A stretch of 64,000 nucleotides of DNA. Origin: Mesorhizobium zhangyense (GTDB lineage Bacteria; Pseudomonadota; Alphaproteobacteria; Rhizobiales; Rhizobiaceae). Under the pieces are notes generated by a model that was not told the DNA's origin, searched no databases, and worked only from the letters and a program-made list of their open reading frames with translations. Shown piece by piece: positions 54,696-64,000 of the stretch. Location of the stretch: NCBI RefSeq assembly GCF_011045115.1, contig NZ_JAAKZG010000002.1, positions 1-64,000 of the forward strand. Direction: 5' to 3'. The position numbers and the translations under genes were made by a program. Each line of letters opens with the position of its first letter. The stretch's first letter is position 1.

Positions 54696-55790
54696 TTGCG
54701 GCAGTCGGGTATTCTTCCGGATCGGGACATCGCAGCGCTTTTCCAGTCGGGAGCGCTGGTTGCGGCGCGTCCGCTCGACAACGACCAGATCCAGCCGGCA
54801 AGCCTCGATCTCAGGCTCGGCGAAAAGGCATGGCGTGTGCGCGCCAGCTTCCTGCCGGGTCCCGGCCACAAGGTAAGTGAAAAGCTCGACCGGCTGCGGC
54901 TGCATGAGATCGACCTGACCGCAGGTGCCGTGCTGGAAACCGGTTGCGTCTACATCGTGCCGCTGCTGGAGCGTCTCGCTTTGCCCGCAACGATCTCGGC
55001 CTCGGCCAACCCGAAAAGCTCGACTGGCCGGCTTGATATCTTCACCCGCGTCATGACCGACAACGGCCAAGAATTCGACAAGATACCGGCCGGTTATTCC
55101 GGGCCGCTTTATCTGGAAGTCAGCCCGCGCACGTTCCCGATCATCGCCCGCACCGGCTCGCGCCTGTCTCAGATACGCTTCCGCACCGGCAAGGCGCTGC
55201 TCTCCGAAGCCGAGTTGCACGAGTTGCACCGCACCGAGACGCTGGTCGCTTCCGACACGCCCAACATTTCGGGCGGCGGCATCGCGCTTTCCATCGATCT
55301 CAACGGCGACAAGAATGGGCTGGTCGGCTATCGCGGCAAGCATCACACCGGGCTCGTTGACGTGGACAAGCGCGCCGCGCAGGACGTGCATGATTTCTGG
55401 GAACCGCTATACAAGCGCGGCCCGGGCGAACTGGTACTTGATCCTGACGAATTCTACATCCTCGTTTCGCGCGAGGCGGTGCATGTGCCGCCCGGCCATG
55501 CCGCCGAGATGACGCCCTTTGATCCGCTGGTCGGCGAGTTCCGCGTGCATTATGCCGGTTTCTTCGATCCCGGCTTCGGCCATTCGAAGGCCGGCGGCAC
55601 CGGCAGCCGTGCCGTGCTGGAAGTGCGCAGCCACGAAGTGCCGTTTATCCTCGAGCATGGCCAGATCGTCGGCCGCCTCGTCTACGAGCACATGCTGTCG
55701 CGGCCGCAGGCGCTTTACGGCACCGATCTCGGCTCCAATTATCAGGCGCAGGGCCTGAAGCTTTCGAAGCATTTTCGGACCGAGAGCTGA
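54696..55790 (+). CDS. dcd: 2'-deoxycytidine 5'-triphosphate deaminase (double-domain form)
   Basis: A 364-residue protein in which a Dcd/dUTPase-fold domain occurs twice. The first half carries QIQPASLDLRLG and ASANPKSSTGRLDIFTRV; the second has FYILVSREAVHVPPGHAAEM, HYAGFFDPGFGHSKAGGTGSRAVLEVRSHEVPFILEHGQIVGRLVYE. It deaminates dCTP to dUTP for thymidylate synthesis. The start is TTG 54696, about eight bases after GCAGGAG. It is divergent from metZ. Confidence 0.92.
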   Translation: MRQSGILPDRDIAALFQSGALVAARPLDNDQIQPASLDLRLGEKAWRVRASFLPGPGHKVSEKLDRLRLHEIDLTAGAVLETGCVYIVPLLERLALPATISASANPKSSTGRLDIFTRVMTDNGQEFDKIPAGYSGPLYLEVSPRTFPIIARTGSRLSQIRFRTGKALLSEAELHELHRTETLVASDTPNISGGGIALSIDLNGDKNGLVGYRGKHHTGLVDVDKRAAQDVHDFWEPLYKRGPGELVLDPDEFYILVSREAVHVPPGHAAEMTPFDPLVGEFRVHYAGFFDPGFGHSKAGGTGSRAVLEVRSHEVPFILEHGQIVGRLVYEHMLSRPQALYGTDLGSNYQAQGLKLSKHFRTES

Positions 55791-55834
55791 CAGCAGAGCC
55801 GTAGCCGCGTAACGCGCAGCCACGCCATCAGCAG

Positions 55835-57127
55835 TTACTCGCGAAACGCGTGCTGCAGCTGTTCGGTGAACGGCTTGGTCAGGTAGGACAGGGCCGTGCG
55901 CATTCCGGTCTGGATGAAGGCTTCCACCGGCATGCCGGGCTTCAGCTGAATGCCTTCGAGTTTCTTGACCTCGCCGTCGATCAGCGTGATCTCGATCGGG
56001 TAATAGACCTCGCCGGTGGCCTGATCGGTGGTCACGTCGGGTGCGATGGTGGTGACGTCACCCATCAGTTCCGGCGTGACGCGCTGGCTAAGCGAGGTGA
56101 AGCGTAGCCGCACCTCCTGGCCGATATGGATGTTGTCGACGTCGCGTTGCCCGACCCGGGCGCGGACGATGAGAGCGTCGCTTTCAGGTATGATCAGCAT
56201 CAACGGCTCGCCCGAGCCGATCACGCCGCCGACGGTGTAGACGTTCGACTCGTGGACATAGCCTGAAAGCGGGGCCGTAATGTCGATCCGCCTGAGCTTG
56301 GCGACCGCCGCCGTGCGCTGCTCTTCGAGTGTCGCCAGCTTGGCGCGCACCTCGCCGAGCGTGGTCAGCGCCTCGCTGCGCCACTCCTCGTCTTCCTGGA
56401 TGATGCGAAGCTTGGTTTCGCTGATCGTTCCGCGCAGGCGGCCTATCTCGGCCTGGATCTGGCCCATGTCGCCGTCCAGCATCGCGCCCTGCCGCTCGAG
56501 CGCCAGGATACGGCTTTGCTCGACAAGACCTTTGGCGCGCAGGGTCTGCAGCGATTCCAGCTCGCGGCCGAGAATTTCCACCTGCCGCTGCTTGGCGGCG
56601 AACTGGGACTCGAGGCCGGAAATCTGTCCGCCGATCTGCTCGACCTGCTCGGCAAGCTGGTTTTTCTTGCCCTCGAGCGCATCCAGCTTCGATGTCAGAA
56701 GCTTCTGCTGCCCCTCGAGAATGGTCTGCAGCCGTCCGCTGTTCTGGTCGCCTGCCAGGCTCTCGGGCAGGTCCAGTGCCGGCCGCATGTCGCGCTCTGC
56801 TTCGAGGCGCGCACGCTCGATCAGGAACTCGTCCCTTTGCGACTCGATGATGGCAAGGTTGGCTTTTGTTTCGGTGTCGTCCAGCCGGATGAGAAGATCG
56901 CCGGCTTTGACGTGGTCGCCGTTGCGAACCGCAAGCTTTGCGACGATGCCGCCTTCAAGATGCTGCACTTTCTTTGCGTTGTTCAGAACCGACATCTTGC
57001 CGCGCGCGATGACGGCGCCGGCAATATCAGTGGTCGCCGCCCAGCCGCCAACACCGCCGACGAGGAGGAGGACGACGAGAACGCCGAAGATCTGCGTCAT
57101 GCGCAGCGATTTTTGTGTCACGCTCAT
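55835..57127 (-). CDS. Type I secretion periplasmic adaptor (HlyD family)
   Basis: A 430-residue membrane-fusion protein with one N-terminal helix (IFGVLVVLLLVGGVGGWAATT), a first lipoyl half (KKVQHLEGGIVAKLAVRNGDHVKAGDLLIRLDDTE), a long coiled coil (residues about 100-270) and a second lipoyl half (ITAPLSGYVHESNVYTVGGVIGSGEPLMLI). Its ATG overlaps the stop of the ABC gene by four bases. It links the inner-membrane ABC exporter to an outer-membrane TolC-like protein, which is not in this window. Confidence 0.93.
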   Translation of the reverse strand: MSVTQKSLRMTQIFGVLVVLLLVGGVGGWAATTDIAGAVIARGKMSVLNNAKKVQHLEGGIVAKLAVRNGDHVKAGDLLIRLDDTETKANLAIIESQRDEFLIERARLEAERDMRPALDLPESLAGDQNSGRLQTILEGQQKLLTSKLDALEGKKNQLAEQVEQIGGQISGLESQFAAKQRQVEILGRELESLQTLRAKGLVEQSRILALERQGAMLDGDMGQIQAEIGRLRGTISETKLRIIQEDEEWRSEALTTLGEVRAKLATLEEQRTAAVAKLRRIDITAPLSGYVHESNVYTVGGVIGSGEPLMLIIPESDALIVRARVGQRDVDNIHIGQEVRLRFTSLSQRVTPELMGDVTTIAPDVTTDQATGEVYYPIEITLIDGEVKKLEGIQLKPGMPVEAFIQTGMRTALSYLTKPFTEQLQHAFRE

Positions 57128-58893
57128 GATACGCGCACCGGACCTACGCTGAATTTGGAGATATTCTGCGCGGCAGATTGTGGTTGGGGTTGCGGCTGAG
57201 GCTGAGGTTGGGGGGTGGCCACACGGGTCACCTTCTTCAGAACCTCTTCCTTGGGCCCGAACTCGACCTGCGTGCCATCAGCCATGAACAGCAGCTGGTC
57301 CACCGCATTCACGGCACTCGGCCTGTGAGCGACGACGATGACGGTGGTGCCGTTCTTGCGCAGCGTCAGAATGGCGTTGTGGAGTGCTGCATCGCCGATG
57401 GAATCCAGATTGGAATTCGGCTCGTCGAGAATTATCAGTGCGGGGTCGCCATAGACGGCCCTTGCCAGGGCCACGCGCTGCCTCTGCCCGGCCGACAGTT
57501 GCACGCCGTCGATGCCGAGCTGGGTATCGTAGCCATTTTCGAAGCTGAGCGACAGTTCGTGAACGCCGGCGAGCTGGGCTGCAGCGATGATCTTGTCCGG
57601 GGTCGCATCGGGGTCGAAACGTGAAATATTCTGCGCCAGCGTTCCCGGCAGCAAGGCAGCATCCTGCGGAAGATAGCCGATATGCCTGCCAAGCGTGTCG
57701 CGGTCCCACTGGTCGAATTTGGCGCCGTCCAGCCGGACGTCTCCCTGGGTATGCGGCCAGATGCCGAGCAGGGCCTTGGTCAGCGTCGTCTTGCCCGAAC
57801 CGGATGGACCGATAATGCCTAGGCCGGCACCGGGCTCGAGCGAGAACTGCACGCGCGAAACAAGCGGCTTCTGCTTTCCGGGAGCAAGGCAGGCAAGTCC
57901 CGAAACGCTGAGCCGTCCCACCGGCTTGGGCAGGGCCATCGGCGAATTGCCGGCCTGCTTGTCTGCGTTCAGCAGTGCCTTGAGGCGTGCCCACGAACGC
58001 CGTGCGCCGATCATCATGCGCCACTGGCCGATCAGCTGGTCGATCGGGGCCAGCGCCCGCGACATGATGATCGAGCCTGCAACCATCGCGCCGGGCGTGA
58101 TCAGTTGCTTGATTGCCAGCCATGCGCCGACCGCCAGGATTCCCGACTGAAACAACAAACGCAGCGATTTCGACAGCGACGACAGCATCGTGGCGCGGTT
58201 GCTTGTCGCGCTGTGCAGCCCCATCGCCTTGGCCTTCTGCACGAGCCAGCTGTCATTCAGCGCTCCGCTCATGCCCAGCACCGTGACGATCTCGGATTGC
58301 CGGCGTACTTCCTCGGCAAAGCGATGAGCGTCCTCGGAAGCCGTTGCCGCAGACATCTGCCGCTTGCTGGTCAGGAGTTCGGTCAGTACCGCCAGTATGA
58401 CGAGAACGATGGCGGCGGCGAGCGCGAAAGTGCCCATCACCGGATGGAAAATATAGATGGCCGCGATGTACACCGGAACCCACGGCACATCGAAGAAGGC
58501 CGCCGGCCCCGCGCTGGAAAGGTAGCTGCGCACGGTGTCGAGGTCACGCAGCGGCTGGGCGCCGGCCTTGTCTGGCGAGCGCCATGTCCGGCGCACGACT
58601 GCGAGGAAGGTTGGCGCCTGGAGGACCTCTTCCATTCGCTCGCCTATACGCGAGAAAACGCGCGCCCGCACTGCGTCTATCAGCGCCATGAAGGCGAACA
58701 GCGCACAGATCAGGATGGTGAGAGCGACCAGCGTAGGCACGCTTCCGCTTGAAAGCACGCGATCGTAGATCTGCAGCATGAAGAGCGGGCCGCTCAGCAT
58801 CAGCAGGTTGATGACGCAGCTGAACAATGCGAGCGACAAGGTGGCCTTCCAAAAGGTCCCCTTGGCTTCCTCCATGCCGTCGACTTTTCGCAT
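57124..58893 (-). CDS. Type I secretion ABC permease/ATPase (PrtD family)
   Basis: About 590 residues: six membrane helices followed by an ABC ATPase (Walker A GIIGPSGSGKTTLTKALLG, signature VQLSAGQRQRVALARAVYGDPALIILDEPNSNLD, H-loop VIVVAHRPS). There is no N-terminal C39-like domain. The proline/glutamine-rich tail (PQPQPQPQPQPQSA) is unusual. ATG 58893 is preferred because GGGGA precedes it; ATG 58920 would add nine residues. It exports a protein with a C-terminal secretion signal. Confidence 0.92.
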   Translation of the reverse strand: MRKVDGMEEAKGTFWKATLSLALFSCVINLLMLSGPLFMLQIYDRVLSSGSVPTLVALTILICALFAFMALIDAVRARVFSRIGERMEEVLQAPTFLAVVRRTWRSPDKAGAQPLRDLDTVRSYLSSAGPAAFFDVPWVPVYIAAIYIFHPVMGTFALAAAIVLVILAVLTELLTSKRQMSAATASEDAHRFAEEVRRQSEIVTVLGMSGALNDSWLVQKAKAMGLHSATSNRATMLSSLSKSLRLLFQSGILAVGAWLAIKQLITPGAMVAGSIIMSRALAPIDQLIGQWRMMIGARRSWARLKALLNADKQAGNSPMALPKPVGRLSVSGLACLAPGKQKPLVSRVQFSLEPGAGLGIIGPSGSGKTTLTKALLGIWPHTQGDVRLDGAKFDQWDRDTLGRHIGYLPQDAALLPGTLAQNISRFDPDATPDKIIAAAQLAGVHELSLSFENGYDTQLGIDGVQLSAGQRQRVALARAVYGDPALIILDEPNSNLDSIGDAALHNAILTLRKNGTTVIVVAHRPSAVNAVDQLLFMADGTQVEFGPKEEVLKKVTRVATPQPQPQPQPQPQSAAQNISKFSVGPVRVS

Positions 58894-59085
58894 AGTTCCC
58901 CGATGCCCGATGCTTGTCATAAAAGGCGATCCGCTCGCCGAACTCTACCGCTGGTCGCAGTAATACACGATCCGTGTGAAATCAAAAGAAGATGCCGCAT
59001 ATCGAAATTACCTGGCAGAAAGATTACTTCAACTGTCACCTGAAGACATCATTACCAATTAGTGGTAGCCGGCCGCGGACGGCGT

Positions 59086-59115
59086 CCCGCCTGCGTCCGG
59101 TCGTACGCAGGCGGG
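59086..59115 (-). terminator. Strong hairpin downstream of DUF2793 gene
   Basis: CCCGCCTGCGT/ACGCAGGCGGG is a perfect 11-bp stem with an 8-base loop, 24 bases beyond the 3' end of the leftward DUF2793 gene. No T tract follows, so it may act as a transcript-stabilising structure rather than as a full terminator. Confidence 0.5.
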
Positions 59116-59138
59116 CAATTTGTGAGCCGATGATTGGG

Positions 59139-60503
59139 TCAGAACTCTGCGCTGGCAAACACTTTCAATTGCACGCCCGCTGCCGAACTCGTGGCCGTTG
59201 ACACGAAATAGACATGCGCGCCGGTGACCCGGCTGAGGCCGCTGATCGAATAGGACGACACCGTCGTGGGTACGTTCGAAGAGAATTCGACCTCCTGGAC
59301 CGTCGTCGTCGGCACCACCCGCTTTGCAACGGTGTAGGGCGCGATTGCCCGGAAGCTGTTGCCGCTGACCACAGCCCCGCTGAAGACCGGGTGAGCGACC
59401 TCGAAATAGCGTCTGCACAGCAACTCCTCCAGCGCCGCAGGGCGGGTTTCGAAGGGCGTAGGCCATGGTCCGCGCTCGACCTGCACGTCGGCGAATGTGG
59501 TTTCCAAACTCGTTGAAAGGGTAAGCTTCAGGTCGTCGGCCTCTCCGCTGCCGAGCGTGAGGGTGATATGGCGTCGGCCGGCTCCGGATGGAATGGTGCC
59601 TGTCTGCGTGCCAAGCGTCACGGTCATGTTCCGGCTGGGTGCATCGACCGAAACCGTGACGACCGAGCCGGGCAGGCCGGATTTCTCGATGGTCTGGCTG
59701 ATGGCCCCGGTAAGTGAAAATCGCCCGGCCGTAACAGTGACCGAACAGCCAGTGCCTTCCGCTTTCCAGCGATCGTAGCCATAGCCGGTGAGCGCGCCGC
59801 CGGCAAAACCGCGCTGGTTGATCGTGCCGCGGCCGTTGATGATGGCGTTGCGCAATCCGCCCAGCGGGCCGGAGTTCAGGCTGCGCAGGCAGGTGTCGCC
59901 TGTCGCATTGTTGACCCGGACGGCTTCCACGAAGTTGTTTCCGTCGGCACTCACCTTGAACAAGAGGTCGTTGTCGCCGATCAGGCCGATTTCGGCGCGG
60001 CCGGAAAAGGCCGACTGAAGCATCAGCGTGGCACGTGCGGTGGCATTGGCCTTGTTGATCGTGAGCTGGTGGTCGCCGCCTTCATGGCTGAACAGCGATG
60101 CGGCGCTGGCGATCGCAAGCCGGTTCGTCGCGTCGGCCGTGGCGTTGACGCCGAGCGAGGAGAAGTTCTCGACGACGCTTTGCCAGGCCCCGCCCTTCCG
60201 CACTATCAGCTTCGCCTCGTCGGCCAGCCAGGCGAGCCAGCCGTCCCGTGGGACGAAGAACCGCCAGCCGCCATCGAGAAAGCAGGCGATCTCTCCGGCG
60301 TGGCCGGCCCACTCGCCCGTAGCGCCGGATGCCACGATGTGGCGGGTGCCGTCTGCGGGCGAGACTGGAGGCGAAGTGCGGTTCCGGTCCTCGACCGCCA
60401 GCTGCACGATGGCGTCGAGCGCGACCAGCGCTTCGTTGTGGGTGACATGCTTCTGCGCCTGCGACGGCATAAGCAGCGGAAGATTGAGATTGAGGCTTTC
60501 CAT
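59139..60503 (-). CDS. DUF2793 domain protein, tail-fibre-like
   Basis: A 454-residue protein. The N-terminal DUF2793 region is clear (LNLPLLMPSQAQKHVTHNEALVALDAIVQL and the GGWRFFVPRDGWLAWLADEAKLIVRKGGAW segment). The central part is a beta-rich, Gly/Ala/Thr-rich stretch of the kind seen in phage tail fibres and receptor-binding proteins (LRNAIINGRGTINQRG, YGYDRWKAEGTG). No other phage genes are nearby. It lies directly upstream of the type I secretion genes, on the same strand with about 220 bases between, so it may be exported or may be an orphan tail gene. Confidence 0.85.
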   Translation of the reverse strand: MESLNLNLPLLMPSQAQKHVTHNEALVALDAIVQLAVEDRNRTSPPVSPADGTRHIVASGATGEWAGHAGEIACFLDGGWRFFVPRDGWLAWLADEAKLIVRKGGAWQSVVENFSSLGVNATADATNRLAIASAASLFSHEGGDHQLTINKANATARATLMLQSAFSGRAEIGLIGDNDLLFKVSADGNNFVEAVRVNNATGDTCLRSLNSGPLGGLRNAIINGRGTINQRGFAGGALTGYGYDRWKAEGTGCSVTVTAGRFSLTGAISQTIEKSGLPGSVVTVSVDAPSRNMTVTLGTQTGTIPSGAGRRHITLTLGSGEADDLKLTLSTSLETTFADVQVERGPWPTPFETRPAALEELLCRRYFEVAHPVFSGAVVSGNSFRAIAPYTVAKRVVPTTTVQEVEFSSNVPTTVSSYSISGLSRVTGAHVYFVSTATSSAAGVQLKVFASAEF

Positions 60504-60743
60504 GATGGCGGGTCCCGATTGTTGAGACCCGAAGTATCGGCTGCGCTCGAAAGGCGGGGAAAAAGACCGCCGGTTTTTGTTCCGATAACGGAACTGGTCA
60601 TTTTGCCGAGGCTGGACGACAGAAGGAATTAGTCAATAAAATCAGAGTGAAATGCGCCTACGGACGAAGTGGGAAGCCTCAATTTCGAGCGACAGCAATG
60701 CTTTCGCTCGAAATGTTCTTCCCCCATTCGCCAAGCCAGATGC

Positions 60744-62147
60744 TTACGACCGGCCGTATCTGTCCTCGAAGCGGACGATGTCGTCTTCGCCCAGATAGGA
60801 GCCCGACTGCACCTCGATCAGTTCGAGGTCGATCTTGCCCGGATTTTCCAGAGCGTGGATTTCGCCGAGAGGAATATAGGTCGACTGGTTTTCCGTGAGC
60901 AGGATCGTCTCCTTGCCCTTGTGGACCTTGGCCGTTCCCCGCACGACGATCCAGTGTTCGGCGCGGTGGTGGTGCATCTGCACCGAGAGCTTGGCGCCGG
61001 GCTTCACCGTGATGCGCTTGACCTGGTCGCGCTCGCCGAAATCGATCGAATCGTAGTGGCCCCATGGCCGGTAGACCTGGCGATGGTTGAGATGTTCATG
61101 GCGGCCATCGGACTTGATCTGCTCGACGACGTCCTTGACCTTCTGGACCTGATCCTTGTGGGCGATCAGCACCGCGTCCTTGGTTTCGACGACGATAAGG
61201 TCCTCGACGCCGATCACGGCAACCAGACGCCCTTCCGCGTGAACAAGGTTGTTCTTGCTGCCGATAGAGATGACGTCACCGCGGAACGCGTTGCCGTCCG
61301 CATTCTGCTCCTGCACTTCCCACAGGGCCGACCAGGAACCGATATCGCTCCAGCGCGCGTCAAGCGGCACCACGACCGCGTCCGAGGTTTTCTCCATGAC
61401 GGCATAGTCGATAGAGTCGGCGGGGCATGCCTTGAAGGCTTCCGCGTCGATGCGCACGAAGTGCATGTCCGTCTGCGTGTTCGATATCGCGCGGTCGCAG
61501 GCCGCGACCATTTCCGGGTTGTGGCGCTTGAGTTCCTCCAGATACCGGCTGGCGCGGAACATGAAGATGCCGCTGTTCCAGTAATACTCGCCCGTCGCCA
61601 GATAGCTCTCTGCGGTTTCTCGGTCGGGCTTCTCCTCGAAGCGGCTCACGGCGAAGCCCGCGCCGATTTCGCCACCGCGCTTGATGTAGCCGTAGCCGGT
61701 TTCGGGACGGCTGGGCACGATACCGAAAGTCACCAGCTTGCCTTGTTTGGCCAGCGGCACGGCCGCCCGGATGGCTTCCTGAAAGCGCGCGACATCCTGG
61801 ATGAAGTGATCGGCGGCGAGCACCAGCAGAAGCGGGTCCTGACCTTGCTGCGTCGCCAGCAATGCGGCAAGCGCTATGGCAGGCGCGGTGTTGCGGCCCA
61901 CCGGCTCCAGCAGGATCGTCGCCTGTTCCTTGTCGATCGCGCGCATCTGGTCGGCGGCCAGAAAGCGATGCTCCTCGTTGCAGATGAGCAGCGGGCTCTC
62001 AGCGCCCAGGCCTTCAAGGCGGATCACCGTGTCCTGCAGCAGCGTCCGTTCGCCGGTAAGAGCAAGGAACTGCTTGGGATAGAGGTGACGCGACAGTGGC
62101 CAAAGTCTCGAGCCGGAGCCGCCGGCCATGATTACTGGCAAAAACAT
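60744..62147 (-). CDS. Mannose-1-phosphate guanylyltransferase / mannose-6-phosphate isomerase
   Basis: A 467-residue bifunctional enzyme (ManC/XanB/AlgA/NoeJ type). The N-terminal nucleotidyltransferase has [27 protein letters not shown]. The C-terminal cupin isomerase has [28 protein letters not shown] with its metal-binding histidines. It makes mannose-1-phosphate into GDP-mannose for exopolysaccharide or LPS. The phosphomannomutase at 63365 completes the route. Confidence 0.93.
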   Translation of the reverse strand: MFLPVIMAGGSGSRLWPLSRHLYPKQFLALTGERTLLQDTVIRLEGLGAESPLLICNEEHRFLAADQMRAIDKEQATILLEPVGRNTAPAIALAALLATQQGQDPLLLVLAADHFIQDVARFQEAIRAAVPLAKQGKLVTFGIVPSRPETGYGYIKRGGEIGAGFAVSRFEEKPDRETAESYLATGEYYWNSGIFMFRASRYLEELKRHNPEMVAACDRAISNTQTDMHFVRIDAEAFKACPADSIDYAVMEKTSDAVVVPLDARWSDIGSWSALWEVQEQNADGNAFRGDVISIGSKNNLVHAEGRLVAVIGVEDLIVVETKDAVLIAHKDQVQKVKDVVEQIKSDGRHEHLNHRQVYRPWGHYDSIDFGERDQVKRITVKPGAKLSVQMHHHRAEHWIVVRGTAKVHKGKETILLTENQSTYIPLGEIHALENPGKIDLELIEVQSGSYLGEDDIVRFEDRYGRS

Positions 62148-62253
62148 GAACTGCTATTTCTCCTTGCCGGCAGAAGTCTTGCGGGCTCACCTATACTGGA
62201 CGCGTTGGTGATGGCAAATCTGATTCCCATTGCGGCAGGCGAAGCTGCCGGCT

Positions 62254-63144
62254 TTACCAGCCCGAACCGTGCCCCCGATTGTCGAGATAAAGCGATTTGC
62301 CTCTGGACCATGTGCGAGGCGAGGGGTGATCCCGAAAAGCCTTGAGAACGCCGCCTAGTGAAGCCATAGGCGCACCGTTAAAGAATTCGGCGCGGGCGCG
62401 GGCAATTGTGGAAACCAGTTCGAATGCATCGATCAGCTCGCGGTCGCCGTTTCCGGTCATCTCCCCGCGCAGCACCCGCACCATCTGCAGATTGGCGTCG
62501 TGGACGTCCTGATAGGACTTCCATGTCGCCCCCATCGTTCTTGATCCGCTGTGCGAATTGTATCGGTAGACGTCAGAATTCAGGAATATCCGCTTCCGGG
62601 ACAGGCGAAACAGCTTCAGCATCATGTCGCGGTCGGCACCCAAACCGATATCGCAGCGAAACGGCCCGGCTTCGCGCAGAAGTCCCGTGCGGATGATCCG
62701 GCTGTTGACGGTCGGCACGGCAAACAGCAGCGATGCGATGCTCATCTCGCGGGCGTGATGATCGCTCTTCCAGTTCGGCTTGCCGTCAACCGCGATCTCG
62801 GCCTCTCCGGTGCCGATGTCGGCACGGCTTTCCTGTGTCTTGCGCCAAAGCTCGGCCATGCCGGCAATAAGAAGATCGTCGGAATTGAGCCAGACGAGAT
62901 ATTCGCCCCGCGCGCTGGCGATCGCCTTGTTCAGGCCCTCATAGAGCGACCGGTCCGGCCCTTCGATCAGCGTCACCGGCGCATTGCGCAGAAATTCCAG
63001 CGTTCCGTCGGTTGAGCCGCCATCGGCCACGATGAGCTCGACATTTCCGGCGGGAATGGCCGAGGTCACCGACTCGATCGCATCGCGAATGTGCGGCATG
63101 CCATTCAGGCAGGGCATGACAATGCTGAGGATCGAAGCCTCCAT
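62254..63144 (-). CDS. Family 2 glycosyltransferase, soluble
   Basis: A 296-residue GT-A glycosyltransferase: LSIVMPCLNGMPHIRDAIESV, VELIVADGGSTDGTLEFL and the DXD-type LVWLNSDDLLIAGMAELW. No membrane helices are seen. It lies between the ManC/XanB gene and the phosphomannomutase, which suggests it adds a sugar from GDP-mannose or a related donor to a surface polysaccharide. It is divergent from the phosphomannomutase gene with about 220 bases between. Confidence 0.9.
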   Translation of the reverse strand: MEASILSIVMPCLNGMPHIRDAIESVTSAIPAGNVELIVADGGSTDGTLEFLRNAPVTLIEGPDRSLYEGLNKAIASARGEYLVWLNSDDLLIAGMAELWRKTQESRADIGTGEAEIAVDGKPNWKSDHHAREMSIASLLFAVPTVNSRIIRTGLLREAGPFRCDIGLGADRDMMLKLFRLSRKRIFLNSDVYRYNSHSGSRTMGATWKSYQDVHDANLQMVRVLRGEMTGNGDRELIDAFELVSTIARARAEFFNGAPMASLGGVLKAFRDHPSPRTWSRGKSLYLDNRGHGSGW

Positions 63145-63364
63145 CGAGGGTTCCGAGTTCCGCCATTCAACAGGCGGAAAGTGAAAGGGCGTGACCTGAG
63201 GCCCGGGGGCAAGGCAGCGATCACATTTTGGTCGGCCAGGTAATGCAAAGTCATGCGGCCAACAAAGCCAGTAGCCATGATTACCGGTTGCATCAAGCCT
63301 GCTTCCTTTCTAACACGGCTGGCCGGCCGCATTTGGCCGATATGCGGATAGTCGGGGAGACGAC

Positions 63365-64000
63365 GTGAAATCACCTTTCAAGGCTTATGACGTTCGTGGA
63401 CAGATTCCCGATGAGATCAACGCTCCCTTCGCCTACCGTTTCGGGCAGGCAGTCGCCAGCCTGCGCAACCCGTCCGCCGTGGTCGTCGGCCACGACATGC
63501 GCCAGGACAGCCCGGCATTTGCCGCCGCACTCGCCCAGGGCCTGCTCGACAGTGGCGTGAGCGTCCTGCCAGTGGGGCAATGCGGCACGGAAGAGGTTTA
63601 TTTTCACACCGAGCATTCGGGCGCGGACGCCGGCATCATGGTCACGGCCAGCCACAATCCGGAAAACTACAACGGCTTCAAAATGGTGCTTGAAGGCGCG
63701 ACCGCTGCAACGCGGGAAAATGCGCTGAACGCCATCGAAAAGCTCGTCCTGTCGAACACGGTCATTCCGGCCGTTTCGGACTACGGCTCGCGTGGAGCGC
63801 TGAAGCCCCTGCTCGATCGCGGGGCCTACATCCAGAGGCTGCTGCAGCAGGTCAAGGGCGTAAAGCTGAAACCGATGAAGATCGTCTGCCACGCCGGCAA
63901 CGGGTGTGCCGGCCCGATCATCGATCTCCTGGAAAAGCATCTGCCGTTCGAGTTCATCAAGATCGACCATGAGCCTGATCCGACGCTGCCCAACGGCATT
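63365..64000 (+). CDS. manB: Phosphomannomutase/phosphoglucomutase, partial (runs off right edge)
   Basis: 212 residues of the N-terminal part are present; no stop codon before the end of the window. The active-site phosphoserine loop is VTASHNPENYNGFKMV, and FKAYDVRGQIPDEINAPFAYRFGQA and the VVVGHDMRQDSPAF segment are family-typical. It starts at GTG 63365 after GGGGAGAC. It interconverts mannose-6-phosphate and mannose-1-phosphate, feeding the ManC/XanB reaction. Confidence 0.93.
   Translation, partial: MKSPFKAYDVRGQIPDEINAPFAYRFGQAVASLRNPSAVVVGHDMRQDSPAFAAALAQGLLDSGVSVLPVGQCGTEEVYFHTEHSGADAGIMVTASHNPENYNGFKMVLEGATAATRENALNAIEKLVLSNTVIPAVSDYGSRGALKPLLDRGAYIQRLLQQVKGVKLKPMKIVCHAGNGCAGPIIDLLEKHLPFEFIKIDHEPDPTLPNGI

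Noticed and set aside
63260-63300. A possible vestige of a second ManC/XanB start, because the minus-strand reading begins MQPVIMATGF and 13-14 bases match the start region of the gene at 62147
   Set aside because: The likeness covers only a few residues and the following sequence has no family motifs; chance cannot be excluded.
1-64000. tRNA, rRNA or CRISPR arrays
   Set aside because: No cloverleaf-like or rRNA-like segments and no regularly spaced short repeats were recognised on reading; a dedicated scan was not possible.

Overview
The window looks like a chromosomal segment of an alphaproteobacterium of the order Rhizobiales, most likely a Mesorhizobium/Aminobacter-type Phyllobacteriaceae (inference). 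Supporting signs are a GcrA cell-cycle regulator, a PodJ-like polarity protein with SEL1 repeats and a peptidoglycan-binding tail, a class I lysyl-tRNA synthetase, a SAM-II riboswitch ahead of metZ, high GC, and the argD-argF-hslO gene order. No rRNA, tRNA or CRISPR array was seen.

Layout. 1-7,000: non-coding repeat debris, a frameshifted GFA-family gene, an orphan small protein, a ligase-associated DNA-repair pair (Lhr-type helicase and PdeM nuclease), a large inverted repeat, and a TauE exporter with its TIGR02186 partner. 7,300-15,800: an orphan protein, LysE exporter with AraC regulator, DMT exporter with TetR regulator, a DUF6434 protein, a histidine phosphatase and the PodJ-like gene. 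16,000-24,000: a fatty/branched acyl-CoA catabolic operon (two acyl-CoA dehydrogenases, thiolase, FadB-type enzyme, thioesterase) behind a MerR regulator; a long palindrome in front of the operon resembles the site in front of merR. 24,000-31,100: S24-type regulator, SNc-like protein, lysK, TerB-like and sterol-desaturase-like proteins, a divergent pair of related secreted proteins, and a solute-binding protein.

31,400-37,100 is the most unusual part. A family 2 glycosyltransferase gene is split at its conserved QxxRW motif by a 3.6 kb island bounded by perfect 28-bp direct repeats. Removing the island together with one repeat copy restores a 654-codon reading frame. The island has no visible integrase. 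It holds about nine small genes, including a four-gene leftward operon whose promoter contains an exact alphaproteobacterial LexA (SOS) box, GAAC-N7-GAAC. It looks like a small, SOS-responsive, phage-related or satellite element.

37,100-47,700: polyphosphate kinase 2, a PhoR-like kinase, a luxR-luxI-orphan operon, a ClC channel, phoU (the usual pstSCAB and phoB are not between or beside phoR and phoU here), LysR/NmrA and CorA. 47,700-55,800: gcrA, a structured intergenic RNA candidate, argD, argF, hslO, apaG, a CDP-alcohol phosphatidyltransferase, metZ with SAM-II riboswitch and terminator, and dcd. Two copies of a 143-bp MITE-like element with terminal inverted repeats lie after the glycosyltransferase and after argF. 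55,800-64,000: a type I secretion adaptor/ATPase pair, a DUF2793 tail-fibre-like protein, and a mannose-nucleotide/polysaccharide group (ManC/XanB, GT2, and a phosphomannomutase running off the right edge).
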